DNA of 64,000 nt from Acidobacteriota bacterium (GTDB lineage: Bacteria; Acidobacteriota; Terriglobia; Bryobacterales; Bryobacteraceae): contig JAFKEE010000052.1 in the NCBI GenBank assembly GCA_017307505.1, forward strand, positions 26,859-90,858, read 5' to 3'. Made by a program: the position numbers and the translations under genes. Below the pieces are notes generated by a model, which had not been told where the DNA came from, searched no databases, and saw only the letters and a program-made list of their open reading frames with translations. Below are positions 8,448-16,871 of the stretch, piece after piece (position 1 is the stretch's first letter; each line of letters starts with the position of its first letter).

Positions 8448-10058
8448 CTAGTTTTGAGGGACCGTGCCCGGCAGGTAGATGCCGGACCAGGTGATGTCCG
8501 CCCTGTTGCCCGGAGCCGAGGACGGCCGCATCACGCGGAATGCGACCGGGGCGCCTGGCTTCAGGCCGCTGAGGATCGCCTTCACATCCTCGAAGCTGGA
8601 CACAGGCCGGCGGTTGATGCTGGCCAGGACGTCCTTCTCCTTGATGCCGATCTCTTCGGCCGGCGACCCGTCTTCCACGGTGGTGACCATGACCCCGCTG
8701 GGGAAGTCATACTTCATTTCCTTGCGCTCCGCCGGGGTGAGGGATCGCACACCGAAGCCGAAGCGCGGCGTGGTCATCGAAGGCTTCTCGGCGCCCGGTT
8801 CGGTCATCTCACGGCGCAGGCCGGCCAACTGCGGATCGTCTTTGAAGACTTCGTCGCGGTCGCCAATGACGACCTTCTTGTCCATTTTCTGGCCTTCCCG
8901 GTCCAGACCAATGGTCACTTCCGTGCCGGCCGGCATCTCGGAGACGCGGCTGACCAGGTCGTCGCCGTCCTTGATCGGGTGGCCGTTCAGCGAAAGCAGG
9001 ACGTCTTCCCCTTTGAGTCCGGCTTTCTGCGCCGGACCATTGGTGGTGACGGATTCGATGATGACGCCGTTCTTGAAGCCGAGAGCCTTGAGCGTCATTT
9101 CCATCGACGTCTGGTTGCGCGGGAACTTGATTCCGATCGAACCGCGCGAAACTTTACCGGATTGGATGATCTGGTTATAGCTGCGTACCGCCGTGTTCAC
9201 CGGCAAAGCGAAGCCAATGCCCTGATAGCCGCCGGACGAGGTGGCGATCATCGTGTTGATGCCGATGACGTCGCCGTTGATATTCACCAGCGGCCCGCCG
9301 GAGTTGCCGGGGTTGATCGCCGCATCGGTCTGGATAAACCGTTGGAATTGCTGGGGCGAAATGTCGCGGCCGGTAGCCGAGACAATGCCCGCGGTGACTG
9401 AGGTTTCGAGCCCGAAGGGAGCACCGATGGCCACGGCCCAATCGCCAACCTGGACGCTCTCGGAGTTCCCGACCTTGATCGCCTGCAGCGGCCGCCCGAC
9501 ATCGATCTTCAGAACGGCAATGTCGATTTCCGGGTCGGAGCCGATGAGCTTCGCCTTGTAATCCGTCTTGTCGCCAGTGAGGCGGACCTTGATGTGGTCA
9601 GCCTGCTCCACGACGTGCAGATTGGTCATGATGTAGCCGTTCTTGTCGACAATGAAACCGGAGCCGGAGCCTTCCCGCTTCCGGGGCGCTTCGCCTCCGA
9701 ACGGGGAGCCGAAAAAGCGCTGCAACGGATCGGACGGGGCGGCTTCGTCATCGTCATCCTGCGGAGCTGCGTGCGGATTGCGGCGCCGATTGGACGATTG
9801 AGTCTGCTTTGGCGTGTAGTCGGTAGCAATGAAGACTACCGAGGGCTCGAGCATCTGCGCCAGTTTGGTGAATTCATTGGCCAATTTCTTCACCGGGGGC
9901 AGGGCGAGAGGCGTCGCGTCCGGCGCCACGGCCTGTCCTTTGGCCGCACTGACGCCAACTGTCAGCGCATTGCCCACAAGGACGAGGGCGGCGACGGCAA
10001 GCAGTGCCATGTTCATCGTAAAGAGCTTTTGCTGGCGGAACTTGTCAAACCAACGCAT
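8448..10058 (-). CDS. Do-like periplasmic serine protease (DegP/HtrA family)
   Basis: 536 residues. An N-terminal membrane anchor or uncleaved signal (MNMALLAVAALVLVGNAL) is followed by a trypsin-like domain with the triad His148 (MTNLHVVE), Asp179 (PEIDIAVLK) and Ser253 (NPGNSGGPL), then two PDZ domains (about 315-400 and 430-530). A Gln/Arg/Asp-rich loop at about 84-112 is the LA-type regulatory loop, here strongly acidic. The ATG at 10058 has a good AAGGAAG site. Role: quality control or degradation of misfolded envelope proteins. Last gene of a probable M20-peptidase/DMT/protease unit, closed by a terminator. Confidence 0.95.
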   Translation of the reverse strand: MRWFDKFRQQKLFTMNMALLAVAALVLVGNALTVGVSAAKGQAVAPDATPLALPPVKKLANEFTKLAQMLEPSVVFIATDYTPKQTQSSNRRRNPHAAPQDDDDEAAPSDPLQRFFGSPFGGEAPRKREGSGSGFIVDKNGYIMTNLHVVEQADHIKVRLTGDKTDYKAKLIGSDPEIDIAVLKIDVGRPLQAIKVGNSESVQVGDWAVAIGAPFGLETSVTAGIVSATGRDISPQQFQRFIQTDAAINPGNSGGPLVNINGDVIGINTMIATSSGGYQGIGFALPVNTAVRSYNQIIQSGKVSRGSIGIKFPRNQTSMEMTLKALGFKNGVIIESVTTNGPAQKAGLKGEDVLLSLNGHPIKDGDDLVSRVSEMPAGTEVTIGLDREGQKMDKKVVIGDRDEVFKDDPQLAGLRREMTEPGAEKPSMTTPRFGFGVRSLTPAERKEMKYDFPSGVMVTTVEDGSPAEEIGIKEKDVLASINRRPVSSFEDVKAILSGLKPGAPVAFRVMRPSSAPGNRADITWSGIYLPGTVPQN

Positions 10059-10095
10059 AGAACTTCCTTGTTGAATCTTTCCAGTGGTGCGACCG

Positions 10096-10995
10096 TTAAC
10101 CCTCTTGATGTGTGGAGGGTGGCGCGGGTTTCACTTCTACCAATACAATACCTGACAAGATCAGGCCTGCACCGGTCAATGACTGCACCGTCCAGGCTTC
10201 GCCAACCGCTAACCAGGCCGTGAGGCCCGCGAAAACGGGTTCCAGGGCGAAGATGAGCGCGGCGCGGGTCGCCGATGTATGCTGCTGAGCCCAAGTATAA
10301 AGCAGAAACGAGAGAGCGGTGGCCAGGACGGCCGTGACCAGGATGCCGAAGAGGAGACGTGGCGACCAGACGATGTGCGGGCGCTCCATAGTTCCGGCGG
10401 CGAGCCAGGAGAAGGCAGCTACGCCGGCGACCTGGAAAAGGCTCAGGCGCTCGTAGTCCATCTTTCTTGTATAGTGCGCCACGGAGAGCATATGAGCCGT
10501 GAAGGCCACCGCACAACCGACTGTGAGAATATCTCCTGCATTTAGATGGAGATCCCAGTCGCCGGAGGTCATCAGAGCCGTGCCGGCGGCCGCCACGGCC
10601 GCTCCGGCGATCTCCACGAGCCGCGGCCTACTCCTATTGACGAGAGAGGCGCCCAAAGGTACCAGCACGATGTACAAACCGGTGATGAAGGCCGACTTGG
10701 AGGCCGTGGTGAGGCGCAGTCCGGCGGTCTGAAGAGCGTAGCCGAGAAAAAGCAGAAAGGCGCACTGCAGGCCGCCTTTCCAGTCCGCTGGTTTCTTTCT
10801 GCCCAACCGGCCGCGGAGCACGACGGCCAGGATCACCCCGGCCAGGCTGAAGCGCAGCGCCAGGAACAGAAAGGTGGAGGAATCCAGGAGCGCTTCTTTG
10901 ACTACGACAAATGTCGCGCCCCAGAGGAAAGCGATGACGGCCAGGGCCAACTCGGCCCGAAAATGGCGGACCGGGCCGGGAGAGCTGGAGTTCAT
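10096..10995 (-). CDS. EamA/DMT-superfamily membrane transporter
   Basis: 299 residues with ten predicted membrane helices arranged as two EamA repeats; the first opens ALAVIAFLWGATFVVVKEAL, with the classic WG..F motif, and the second follows ILTVGCAVAFTAHMLSVAHY. The ATG at 10995 overlaps the stop of the peptidase gene by four bases (ATGA) and places the short hydrophilic N-terminus (MNSSSPGPVRHFRAE) in the cytoplasm. These proteins usually export amino acids or other small metabolites; coupling to a peptidase suggests amino-acid or dipeptide efflux, but the substrate is not readable. Confidence 0.88.
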   Translation of the reverse strand: MNSSSPGPVRHFRAELALAVIAFLWGATFVVVKEALLDSSTFLFLALRFSLAGVILAVVLRGRLGRKKPADWKGGLQCAFLLFLGYALQTAGLRLTTASKSAFITGLYIVLVPLGASLVNRSRPRLVEIAGAAVAAAGTALMTSGDWDLHLNAGDILTVGCAVAFTAHMLSVAHYTRKMDYERLSLFQVAGVAAFSWLAAGTMERPHIVWSPRLLFGILVTAVLATALSFLLYTWAQQHTSATRAALIFALEPVFAGLTAWLAVGEAWTVQSLTGAGLILSGIVLVEVKPAPPSTHQEG

Positions 10996-12281
10996 GCGGC
11001 AGGGGCGCTGTCGGCCAACAGCAGGCACAGCAGCAGGAAAGCGCGCCGCAGGCCGAGGTCGCGGCCTTCCGGCGAGTACCACTCGTTGACGGTATGGGCT
11101 CCGCCCCCCTGTCCTCCGGCGCCGATCGAAATGGCCTGCAAACCCATGGAAAGCGGGATATTGGCGTCGGTGGAGGCGCAGTCGAGGTGCGATTTAATGC
11201 CCAGGTGGGCGTCCACGGCCTCAATGAAGCCGCAGATGGGTGAGCCTTCGGCGAGGCGGCCGCCCGGCCGGGCCCCGGTTTCCTTGAGACGGCCTGTGAC
11301 GCGCCCGGAGACGGCGCGCTCATTCTCGGCCCGCAGTGCTCGCTCCAGCGTGGCGGCCAGCGACTCGGAGAGTTCCTCCAGGTCGCGCGCGGCTTCGGCG
11401 CGCAGGTCCACTTTCACCCGGGCGCTGGCCGGGATTGCGTTGACGGTGGAGCCGCCTTCAATGACCCCGAAGTTCCAGGAGGATGGACGCTGGCGAGGTG
11501 GTTCTTCCAGCCGCGTATCCGCATACCAGGTGATGGCGCGGGCCAGGGCATGAATGGGATTGGCCGCACCATGGTCGGACCAGGAGTGTCCCCCCGGCCC
11601 GGTGACGGTGATCTCAAAGCGCCGGCAGGCCAGAGCCTCCACGGTGATATGGCTGGTGCTGGGGCCGTCGAGGACCAGAACGGCGCGGAGCCGTGAGGCA
11701 TAGGGCGACTGGCGGCACAGAAAGCGCATGCCGCTGAGGTTGCCTTCGCCCTCTTCGCCCACATTTGCGACCAGCAGCAGGTTGGCGAGCGGAAGCTTTG
11801 GTTTTGGCTCGGTTGCGAGGGCCCTGGCGATGGCCAGGAGTGCGGTGAGGCCCGTGCCGTTATCGGCGACGCCCGGGCCACAGAAGCGGTCCCGGGGCTC
11901 GACGCGGATGTCTTCCGGGGCGCGCGGCGCGAGAACAGTATCGAGATGGGCTGTGACCGCGACCAGCGGCGCGTTTTTGTCAATCGAACCCAATTGGGCC
12001 GTGACGTTTCCGGCCCGGTCGATCTTCGCCTCCCAGCCGAGCGCGTTGAACTGCGCAGCCATCCACTCAGCGCGTCTCTGCTCCTGGAAGGTGGGGGCGG
12101 CAATCCGGCAAAGGGCGAGGTGTTGCTCGTCGATCCAGCGGCGTTCGCGCGCAAAGAAACGAAGCACTTCCCGCACGCCGGGACTGTTGGCCAGCCATTC
12201 GAGGGATTCGACGGCAGGGGGCAGGGCGTGGGTCTTAGCCGCCGGATTGCGCTTGCGCGCCAAGTCGATGGGACCCAGCAT
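10992..12281 (-). CDS. M20 family metallopeptidase
   Basis: About 429 residues from the ATG at 12281 (AAGGA directly upstream; a longer in-frame form to 12353 exists but adds atypical sequence). Metal and catalytic motifs of M20 are visible: AVTAHLDTV (His/Asp), GVADNGTG (bridging Asp), NVGEEGEGNLSG (Glu-Glu) and the dimerisation-domain TGPGGHSWSDHG. The C-terminal HTVNEWYSPEG supplies a metal His. Likely a cytoplasmic di/tripeptidase or aminoacyl-hydrolase. No signal peptide. It overlaps the DMT transporter gene and is divergent from motA. Confidence 0.9.
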   Translation of the reverse strand: MLGPIDLARKRNPAAKTHALPPAVESLEWLANSPGVREVLRFFARERRWIDEQHLALCRIAAPTFQEQRRAEWMAAQFNALGWEAKIDRAGNVTAQLGSIDKNAPLVAVTAHLDTVLAPRAPEDIRVEPRDRFCGPGVADNGTGLTALLAIARALATEPKPKLPLANLLLVANVGEEGEGNLSGMRFLCRQSPYASRLRAVLVLDGPSTSHITVEALACRRFEITVTGPGGHSWSDHGAANPIHALARAITWYADTRLEEPPRQRPSSWNFGVIEGGSTVNAIPASARVKVDLRAEAARDLEELSESLAATLERALRAENERAVSGRVTGRLKETGARPGGRLAEGSPICGFIEAVDAHLGIKSHLDCASTDANIPLSMGLQAISIGAGGQGGGAHTVNEWYSPEGRDLGLRRAFLLLCLLLADSAPAA

Positions 12282-12347
12282 TCCTTTCCAGTGTACATTG
12301 CCGGCCAAAAACCGCCCGCCGTCCTCTCTTTCGACACACGCGAGCGG

Positions 12348-12361
12348 GTTCAAGGTTGAAC
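12348..12361. promoter_or_regulatory. Perfect 14-base palindrome in the motA promoter region
   Basis: GTTCAAGGTTGAAC is an exact inverted repeat (two 6-base arms, 2-base centre). It covers the -35-like element of the candidate sigma-28 promoter, so it is a plausible operator. Confidence 0.4.
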
Positions 12362-12376
12362 GGAACGGGCCGATAC
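12350..12376 (+). promoter_or_regulatory. Sigma-28 (FliA)-like promoter for motAB
   Basis: TCAAGGTT (12350-12357), exactly 11 bases, then GCCGATAC (12369-12376). The flagellar sigma-28 consensus is TAAAGTTT-N11-GCCGATAA, so 13 of 16 positions match with the right spacing, about 37 bases ahead of the motA ATG. Confidence 0.65.
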
Positions 12377-12413
12377 GGTAACCGGAAGCCCGCCCGCACG
12401 GGGCTAATCACAT

Positions 12414-13280
12414 ATGTTTGTACTTATTGGAGTCGCGATCGTAATCGGCGCGATCATCGGCGGCTACCTCATGGAGCATGGAAAGCTGATGGTGCTCATG
12501 CAGCCGGCCGAGTTGGTGATTATCGGGGGCGCGGCGCTGGGCACGATTTTTGTAGGCAACCCCATGCACACGATCATCGGCATGGCGAAGGCCGTGCTGG
12601 GCGCACTGAAGGGTTCTCCATTCACCAAGACCTTTTATCTGGAGCAGTTACGGATGCTGAACGACATTTTCGTGTATGCGCGGAAGAACGGCATGGCGAA
12701 GCTGGAGTCAGACCTCGACGAACCGGAGAAGAGCGCGATCTTTACCAAGTATCCGGGGTTTCTCAAGAACCACCATGCCCTGGATTTCTTCTGCGACACC
12801 GTGCGCATGTCCATTTCCGGTGGTGTGGGGCCCTTTGAGCTCGACCAGTTGATGGAACTGGACATGGAAGTCCAGCATCACGAAGGTTCTGAGCCCGCAG
12901 CGGCGCTGACGACAGTGGCTGATGCGCTACCCGGGCTGGGCATCGTTGCGGCGGTGCTCGGCGTAGTGATCACCATGGGCGCCCTGGGCGGCCCGCCGGA
13001 AGAGATCGGCCACAAGGTGGCGGCGGCGCTGGTGGGGACGTTCCTGGGCATTCTGCTCTGCTATGGATTCCTGGGGCCCCTGGCCTCGAACATCGCCAAG
13101 ATGAACGAAGGCCACGCGCAATACATGGGATTCCTGCGCATGGCGATTCTTGCCTTCGTGAAGGGCACGGCGCCCTCGCTGGCTGTGGAGTTTGCCCGGC
13201 GCGCCATTCCCACCCATCTTCGCCCGGGCTTCAAGGAGACGGAGTCAATTATCAAGGGCGGAGCGGCCAAAGCCGCCTGA
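12414..13280 (+). CDS. motA: Flagellar motor stator protein MotA
   Basis: 288 residues with the four-helix MotA layout: two N-terminal helices (MFVLIGVAIVIGAIIGGYLM; LVIIGGAALGTIFVG), a long cytoplasmic charged loop (FTKTFYLEQLRML...EPEKSAIF) and two C-terminal helices. The conserved proline helix start is present in DALPGLGIVAAVLGVV and a second one near GTFLGILLCYGFLGPLA. With MotB it forms the proton-type stator that turns the flagellum. Start codon at 12414; MotB follows 26 bases later. A sigma-28-like promoter precedes it. No other flagellar genes lie in the window. Confidence 0.95.
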   Translation: MFVLIGVAIVIGAIIGGYLMEHGKLMVLMQPAELVIIGGAALGTIFVGNPMHTIIGMAKAVLGALKGSPFTKTFYLEQLRMLNDIFVYARKNGMAKLESDLDEPEKSAIFTKYPGFLKNHHALDFFCDTVRMSISGGVGPFELDQLMELDMEVQHHEGSEPAAALTTVADALPGLGIVAAVLGVVITMGALGGPPEEIGHKVAAALVGTFLGILLCYGFLGPLASNIAKMNEGHAQYMGFLRMAILAFVKGTAPSLAVEFARRAIPTHLRPGFKETESIIKGGAAKAA

Positions 13281-13306
13281 CGGCGGCAGTTACGAAGGGA
13301 AACGGG

Positions 13307-14122
13307 ATGGGCAGCACAACAACGCCTCCGCCGATCATCGTGGTGCGGAGGAAGAAGGGCCACGGTGGCCATCATGGGGGCGCCTGGAAGGTTGCCTACG
13401 CGGATTTTGTCACGGCCATGATGGCTTTGTTCATCGTTCTCTGGCTGCTGTCCAGCGACGAGAAGGTCAAGAAGGCGGTAGGCGGGTACTTCATGGACCC
13501 CACGGGCAACGGCAAGATGGTTGGTTCGAACCGGGCCGGGGCCGGGACCGGCATCGAGCTGACCAGCGAGAACATGAGCAAGTTGAAGGAGAAGATTGAA
13601 GCAGCCATGAAAGAGCTGCCCAAGTTTGAGCAGATGAAGAACAACGTGCAGGTGACGGTGACCAACGAAGGATTGCGGATTGAACTCCTGGAGAAAGAGA
13701 GTGGGATGTTCTTTGAGAGCGGGAATGCCAAGCCGTCTCCGCAGGGTACGGAACTGATCAGGATGCTGGGAGAGCAGTTGAGCCAGCTGCCGAACAAGCT
13801 TCTGATCGAGGGCCATACGGATGCCAAGCCCTATGCTTCCGAGGCGGGCTATACCAATTGGGAGTTGTCAGCGGACCGGGCGAACTGCGCACGGCGGGTA
13901 TTGCAGGAGTCGGGCATTGCCGGGGACCGGGTCGCTCAGGTCCGGGGCTTTGCCGATCAGCACTTGCGGCTGCCTGCCGACCCCTTCGACCCCTCGAACC
14001 GCCGTGTGTCGGTGCTGGTGCAGTACCGGGAAGTTCAGGTTCCACCGCAAGCGGCAAAGGCTGCGCCTGCACCGGCGAAGGGCGAAACCGCCCACCCTAC
14101 CGCCGCGGAGCCGCACCACTGA
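13307..14122 (+). CDS. motB: Flagellar motor stator protein MotB
   Basis: 271 residues. The basic cytoplasmic start (VVRRKKGHGGHHGG) precedes the single membrane helix WKVAYADFVTAMMALFIVLW with the proton-carrying Asp33. A plug/linker segment follows, then an OmpA-like peptidoglycan-binding domain (about 125-240: FFESGNAKPS, LIEGHTDAKPY, NWELSADRANCARRVL, GFADQHLRLP, NRRVSVLV). The C-terminus is Ala/Pro-rich. Its last 26 bases overlap, tail to tail, the HAD phosphatase gene on the other strand. Confidence 0.95.
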   Translation: MGSTTTPPPIIVVRRKKGHGGHHGGAWKVAYADFVTAMMALFIVLWLLSSDEKVKKAVGGYFMDPTGNGKMVGSNRAGAGTGIELTSENMSKLKEKIEAAMKELPKFEQMKNNVQVTVTNEGLRIELLEKESGMFFESGNAKPSPQGTELIRMLGEQLSQLPNKLLIEGHTDAKPYASEAGYTNWELSADRANCARRVLQESGIAGDRVAQVRGFADQHLRLPADPFDPSNRRVSVLVQYREVQVPPQAAKAAPAPAKGETAHPTAAEPHH

Positions 14123-14759
14123 GATGGTGGGCAATCTCTGACCATTGGCGGAATGGGTGAAATGGCACACTGTTCCGCTGGAGCTGTCCGGCGAGCCAAC
14201 CGGTCGCGAAGCGGCGGCTGGGATCGACCAGGAGGGCAGGTTTCTCGTCGGGCGGGCCGTTGCCCGCAAAGGCAACACCGTCATACCGATGGAGCGCATC
14301 CAGGACCACGGCCGACTTGTCGATGCCATACTCGGGGCTGTAGAACCTGGACCCAACTGGCGGCCCCAGGATGAGGCCGTCCTTCTCGGCAAACCGGCCC
14401 GGATTGGAGTGCACCTCCAGGTGGCTCAGGCCCATGGCGGCCAGCAGTTGGTCGATGTACCAACTGGAGCCATTGGACACGATAACGACATCCCATCCGG
14501 AATCATTCAGTTGGGCCACGGCGGAGGGCAGTGCTGGATCCACCTCCATACGGGGCAGCAGGTTCTGCAGCGTGGACTCCGAGCAGCGGATCTGGCGGAA
14601 GATGCCGGCCATCGCTTCGAAATGGGTCAGTCGCCCTGTGGAATAGCCCTGCCAGTAGTCCGGCAGCGATCCCTGGGAGCAATGTTCCAGGGCCAACTCG
14701 TAGAAGTCGACACGGGAGATGGTGCCGTCGAAGTCGGTGATGAGAACGGAGGAGGGCAT
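14097..14759 (-). CDS. HAD-IB phosphatase, MtnX-like
   Basis: 220 residues beginning MPSSVLITDFDGTISRVDF, where DFDGT supplies the nucleophile and acid/base Asp of HAD phosphatases. A helical cap follows (YWQGYSTGRLTHFEAMAGIFRQI), then VVIVSNGSSWYID (motif II Ser/Asn region), a KSAVV motif III Lys and the AFAGNGPPDEKPA acidic motif IV with Asp. This order resembles MtnX and phosphoserine-phosphatase-like enzymes. In motif IV the usual GDG/GN-GxxD is GNGPPDE. No methionine-salvage partner is adjacent, so the substrate is uncertain. Confidence 0.8.
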   Translation of the reverse strand: MPSSVLITDFDGTISRVDFYELALEHCSQGSLPDYWQGYSTGRLTHFEAMAGIFRQIRCSESTLQNLLPRMEVDPALPSAVAQLNDSGWDVVIVSNGSSWYIDQLLAAMGLSHLEVHSNPGRFAEKDGLILGPPVGSRFYSPEYGIDKSAVVLDALHRYDGVAFAGNGPPDEKPALLVDPSRRFATGWLAGQLQRNSVPFHPFRQWSEIAHHLSGAAPRR

Positions 14760-14827
14760 GGGGCGCGGCGATGAGGGTGAAATTGCCCCCGTCCTTGAAT
14801 GATAATTTATCTAGGAAACACGCGTTT

Positions 14828-15247
14828 ATGTCACAGGTTCAACACATTGCACTGGCGCCCGAACGGCAGGCGCTGCGGGATGCGAGTCAGCTTCGAATCG
14901 TCACGGTCCAGGAAGAGGGGACAGCGATCCGCCATCTTCCGAATGGAGTTTACGGATTCACTGGTGCCCCGGCCACCAATGAGATTCCGTTGTTCATCAA
15001 GCCCATTTTCGAGTGCTTTGAGATCCACAAACGAGCCAACGGCGAAGTGGTCTTCATCGGCTACGTCACGGAAGAAGAAAAACACCTCATCGAACAGGGC
15101 CTGGAACCCGTCGTGGCGGATCTCTATCCGGAACCACATGGGGATGCGTTAGCGCTGATTGCGATTCCCGGCACCCGGATTGACCGGCGCCGTCCGCCGA
15201 CAAGAGACAACGGCAACTCGATGAAGGTCGATATCGGCCCGCGTTAG
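14828..15247 (+). CDS. Conserved-looking protein of unknown function
   Basis: 139 residues from ATG 14828 (AGGAAA about 11 bases upstream); the longer frame from 14771 adds 19 atypical residues. It is soluble, with mixed alpha/beta character. Motifs I can describe but not name are a central NEIPLFIKPIFECFEIHK followed by GEVVFIGYVTEEEKHLI, which resembles a small ligand-binding or regulatory fold, and a basic C-terminus (TRIDRRRPPTRDNG). It is divergent from the HAD gene and its end overlaps the ferredoxin gene by four bases. I do not recognise the family. Confidence 0.65.
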   Translation: MSQVQHIALAPERQALRDASQLRIVTVQEEGTAIRHLPNGVYGFTGAPATNEIPLFIKPIFECFEIHKRANGEVVFIGYVTEEEKHLIEQGLEPVVADLYPEPHGDALALIAIPGTRIDRRRPPTRDNGNSMKVDIGPR

Positions 15248-15528
15248 CCCAGCAGGCCAAGCCGCAGCAGTTCGAGTTTGAGCCGCATGCGGCTCATCCA
15301 ACCCATGACACGGCCGTCCTCGACCATGGCGGGTGCGGCCTGGCAGCGGTGGAGGCATTTCGACTCGCTGATGCGCAGGTCGCCTTTGGCGTGCTCGTGG
15401 TGGTGCTTCAACTCGTGCAGCAGGTCCGTCGCACCGGCATTCCGGCAGGATTCGCCGGTGCAGACCACCATGACGTGCCGGTTCCGGCAGATGTGGGGCA
15501 TGGGTTTGTTCAGCGCTAGGCTTGCCAT
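15244..15528 (-). CDS. Thioredoxin-like (2Fe-2S) ferredoxin
   Basis: 94 residues of the thioredoxin-fold ferredoxin type, related to the NuoE/HoxE C-terminal domain. The four cluster cysteines fall in the expected pattern: HVMVVCTGESCRNAG (C-x4-C) and, after a helix, ISESKCLHRCQAAPAMV (C-x3-C). The DGRVMGWMS strand follows. It begins 13 bases inside the end of the radical SAM gene, so the two are probably co-translated. The likely role is electron donor to the radical SAM enzyme, which needs a one-electron reductant; this is inferred from the coupling. Confidence 0.85.
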   Translation of the reverse strand: MASLALNKPMPHICRNRHVMVVCTGESCRNAGATDLLHELKHHHEHAKGDLRISESKCLHRCQAAPAMVEDGRVMGWMSRMRLKLELLRLGLLG

Positions 15529-16673
15529 GGTGCTCCAATCGCTTCTTTCCGCTGGGGATTCGGCTCGTAGATGCAGAAGGGCTCTTCGGCGTGATAGTCA
15601 CCGGTGACACCGAAGGCGCGCGCGCGGCAACCCATGCAAACCTGTTTGAACTCGCAGTAGCCGCATTTTCCATCAAGATTATTCAGATCGCGAAGGTCCT
15701 GGAACAGTTCGGAACTGCTCCAGACTTCTTCGAAGGTCTGCCGGCGCAGGTTGCCGGCTTCGAGCGGCAGATAGCCGCAGGGCTGGACGGAGCCGCGATG
15801 AGAGATGAAGCAGACGCCGGAAGCGGCCAGGCAACCGCGCGTCATCTGGTTCAGGTCAGTGGGATGGCCGCCCTTTTGCGGATGCCCGGCGTGCTGCGGG
15901 TGGGGCATCTGGGCGGGGACGGCTTCGCCGGCGCGGCGGGCTTCGGCGCGGCGCTGGCGGGCGATGCGGTAGTACTGGGGGGCGCAGGTGGCCTTCATCT
16001 CCATGCCGGAGTCCAGATTGCGATCGTAGAACCAGTTCAGGATGCGTTCGGCGTCGGCGCCGGTGACGGACTGGTCTTCCGCAATGGTGAGACCGCAACC
16101 CACTGGAACCAGCAGGAACAAGTGGAAGGCGTCGACCTTCAGGCTCTTGGCCAGTTCGACCATTTCGGGCAACTGGTGGGCGTTGTGTTTGGAGACCGTG
16201 GTATTGATCTGGGTGGAGATTCCCAGGTTCTGCAGGAGCTTGATGCCGCGGATAGCTGCGTCAAAAGCCCCATCATGACCCCGGAAGGCGTCGTGAGTGC
16301 CTTGATCGGCCCCGTCGAGGCTGATGGCGACGCGGACGATGCCGGCTTCCTTGATGCGATCGGCCATGGCTTCGTCGACGAGGGTGCCGTTGGTGGCGAG
16401 GGCTACGCGGATGCCGTGGGAGACTGCACGCTTAGCAATATCAAAGACATCGCGGCGCCAGAGGGGTTCGCCGCCGCTGAGGACCAGGATGAATGGGGCA
16501 TATGCCGCAAGTTGGTCGACGATGTCCAAACATTCCTTGGTGGAGAGGTCATCAGGGCTCATCAATTCAGTGGCACTGGCCCGGCAGTGGATACAGCGAA
16601 GGTTGCATCCGGTGGTGAGTTCCCAGAAGACCAGCCGTGGATTCGCGATGGAGGGGATGGCTGGCGCGGTCAT
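15516..16673 (-). CDS. Radical SAM/SPASM protein, AhbD/NirJ-like
   Basis: 385 residues. The radical SAM cluster motif is C23-x3-C27-x2-C30 within TTGCNLRCIHC, followed by the SAM-binding LSGGEPLW strand and VAISLDGAD. The C-terminal SPASM region has an extended Cys set: TRGCLAASGVCFI, SVQPCGYLP, then CGYCEFKQVCMGCRARAF and a last Cys in EEPFC. This layout, with the PRLVFWELTTGCN opening, closely resembles the tetrapyrrole-modifying group AhbC/AhbD/NirJ (alternative heme or heme d1 synthesis). A His/Gln-rich insert (about 265-285) is unusual. Exact substrate uncertain; other family members modify peptides. Confidence 0.82.
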   Translation of the reverse strand: MTAPAIPSIANPRLVFWELTTGCNLRCIHCRASATELMSPDDLSTKECLDIVDQLAAYAPFILVLSGGEPLWRRDVFDIAKRAVSHGIRVALATNGTLVDEAMADRIKEAGIVRVAISLDGADQGTHDAFRGHDGAFDAAIRGIKLLQNLGISTQINTTVSKHNAHQLPEMVELAKSLKVDAFHLFLLVPVGCGLTIAEDQSVTGADAERILNWFYDRNLDSGMEMKATCAPQYYRIARQRRAEARRAGEAVPAQMPHPQHAGHPQKGGHPTDLNQMTRGCLAASGVCFISHRGSVQPCGYLPLEAGNLRRQTFEEVWSSSELFQDLRDLNNLDGKCGYCEFKQVCMGCRARAFGVTGDYHAEEPFCIYEPNPQRKEAIGAPWQA

Positions 16674-16820
16674 ACTACTTCGTATGCAATTCGGGGACCA
16701 CGCTACAGCGATTTAGATTCAGTGAGTTGCACGGCGTTCGCGGGCGAGTTGGGGGATTAGACCCAGTTCCAGCAAGTGTCCTCCAGTGTCCTCACACCCA
16801 CACCGCGCCCCAAAAGAAAA

Positions 16821-16848
16821 CGGGATACCCCCGGTTGAGGGTATCCCG
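16821..16848 (-). terminator. Rho-independent terminator of the Oar-like receptor gene
   Basis: Perfect 9-bp stem CGGGATACC/GGTATCCCG (16821-16829 with 16840-16848) with a 10-base loop. Reading the minus strand it is followed by TTTTCTTTTG. It lies 23 bases after the receptor stop codon. Confidence 0.88.
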
Positions 16849-16871
16849 TGAGTGAAAGGGACTACTGTCGA

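Noticed and set aside
8001..9401. A 466-codon plus-strand frame crossing galE and the protease
   Set aside because: It runs through a clear terminator and two well supported minus-strand genes.
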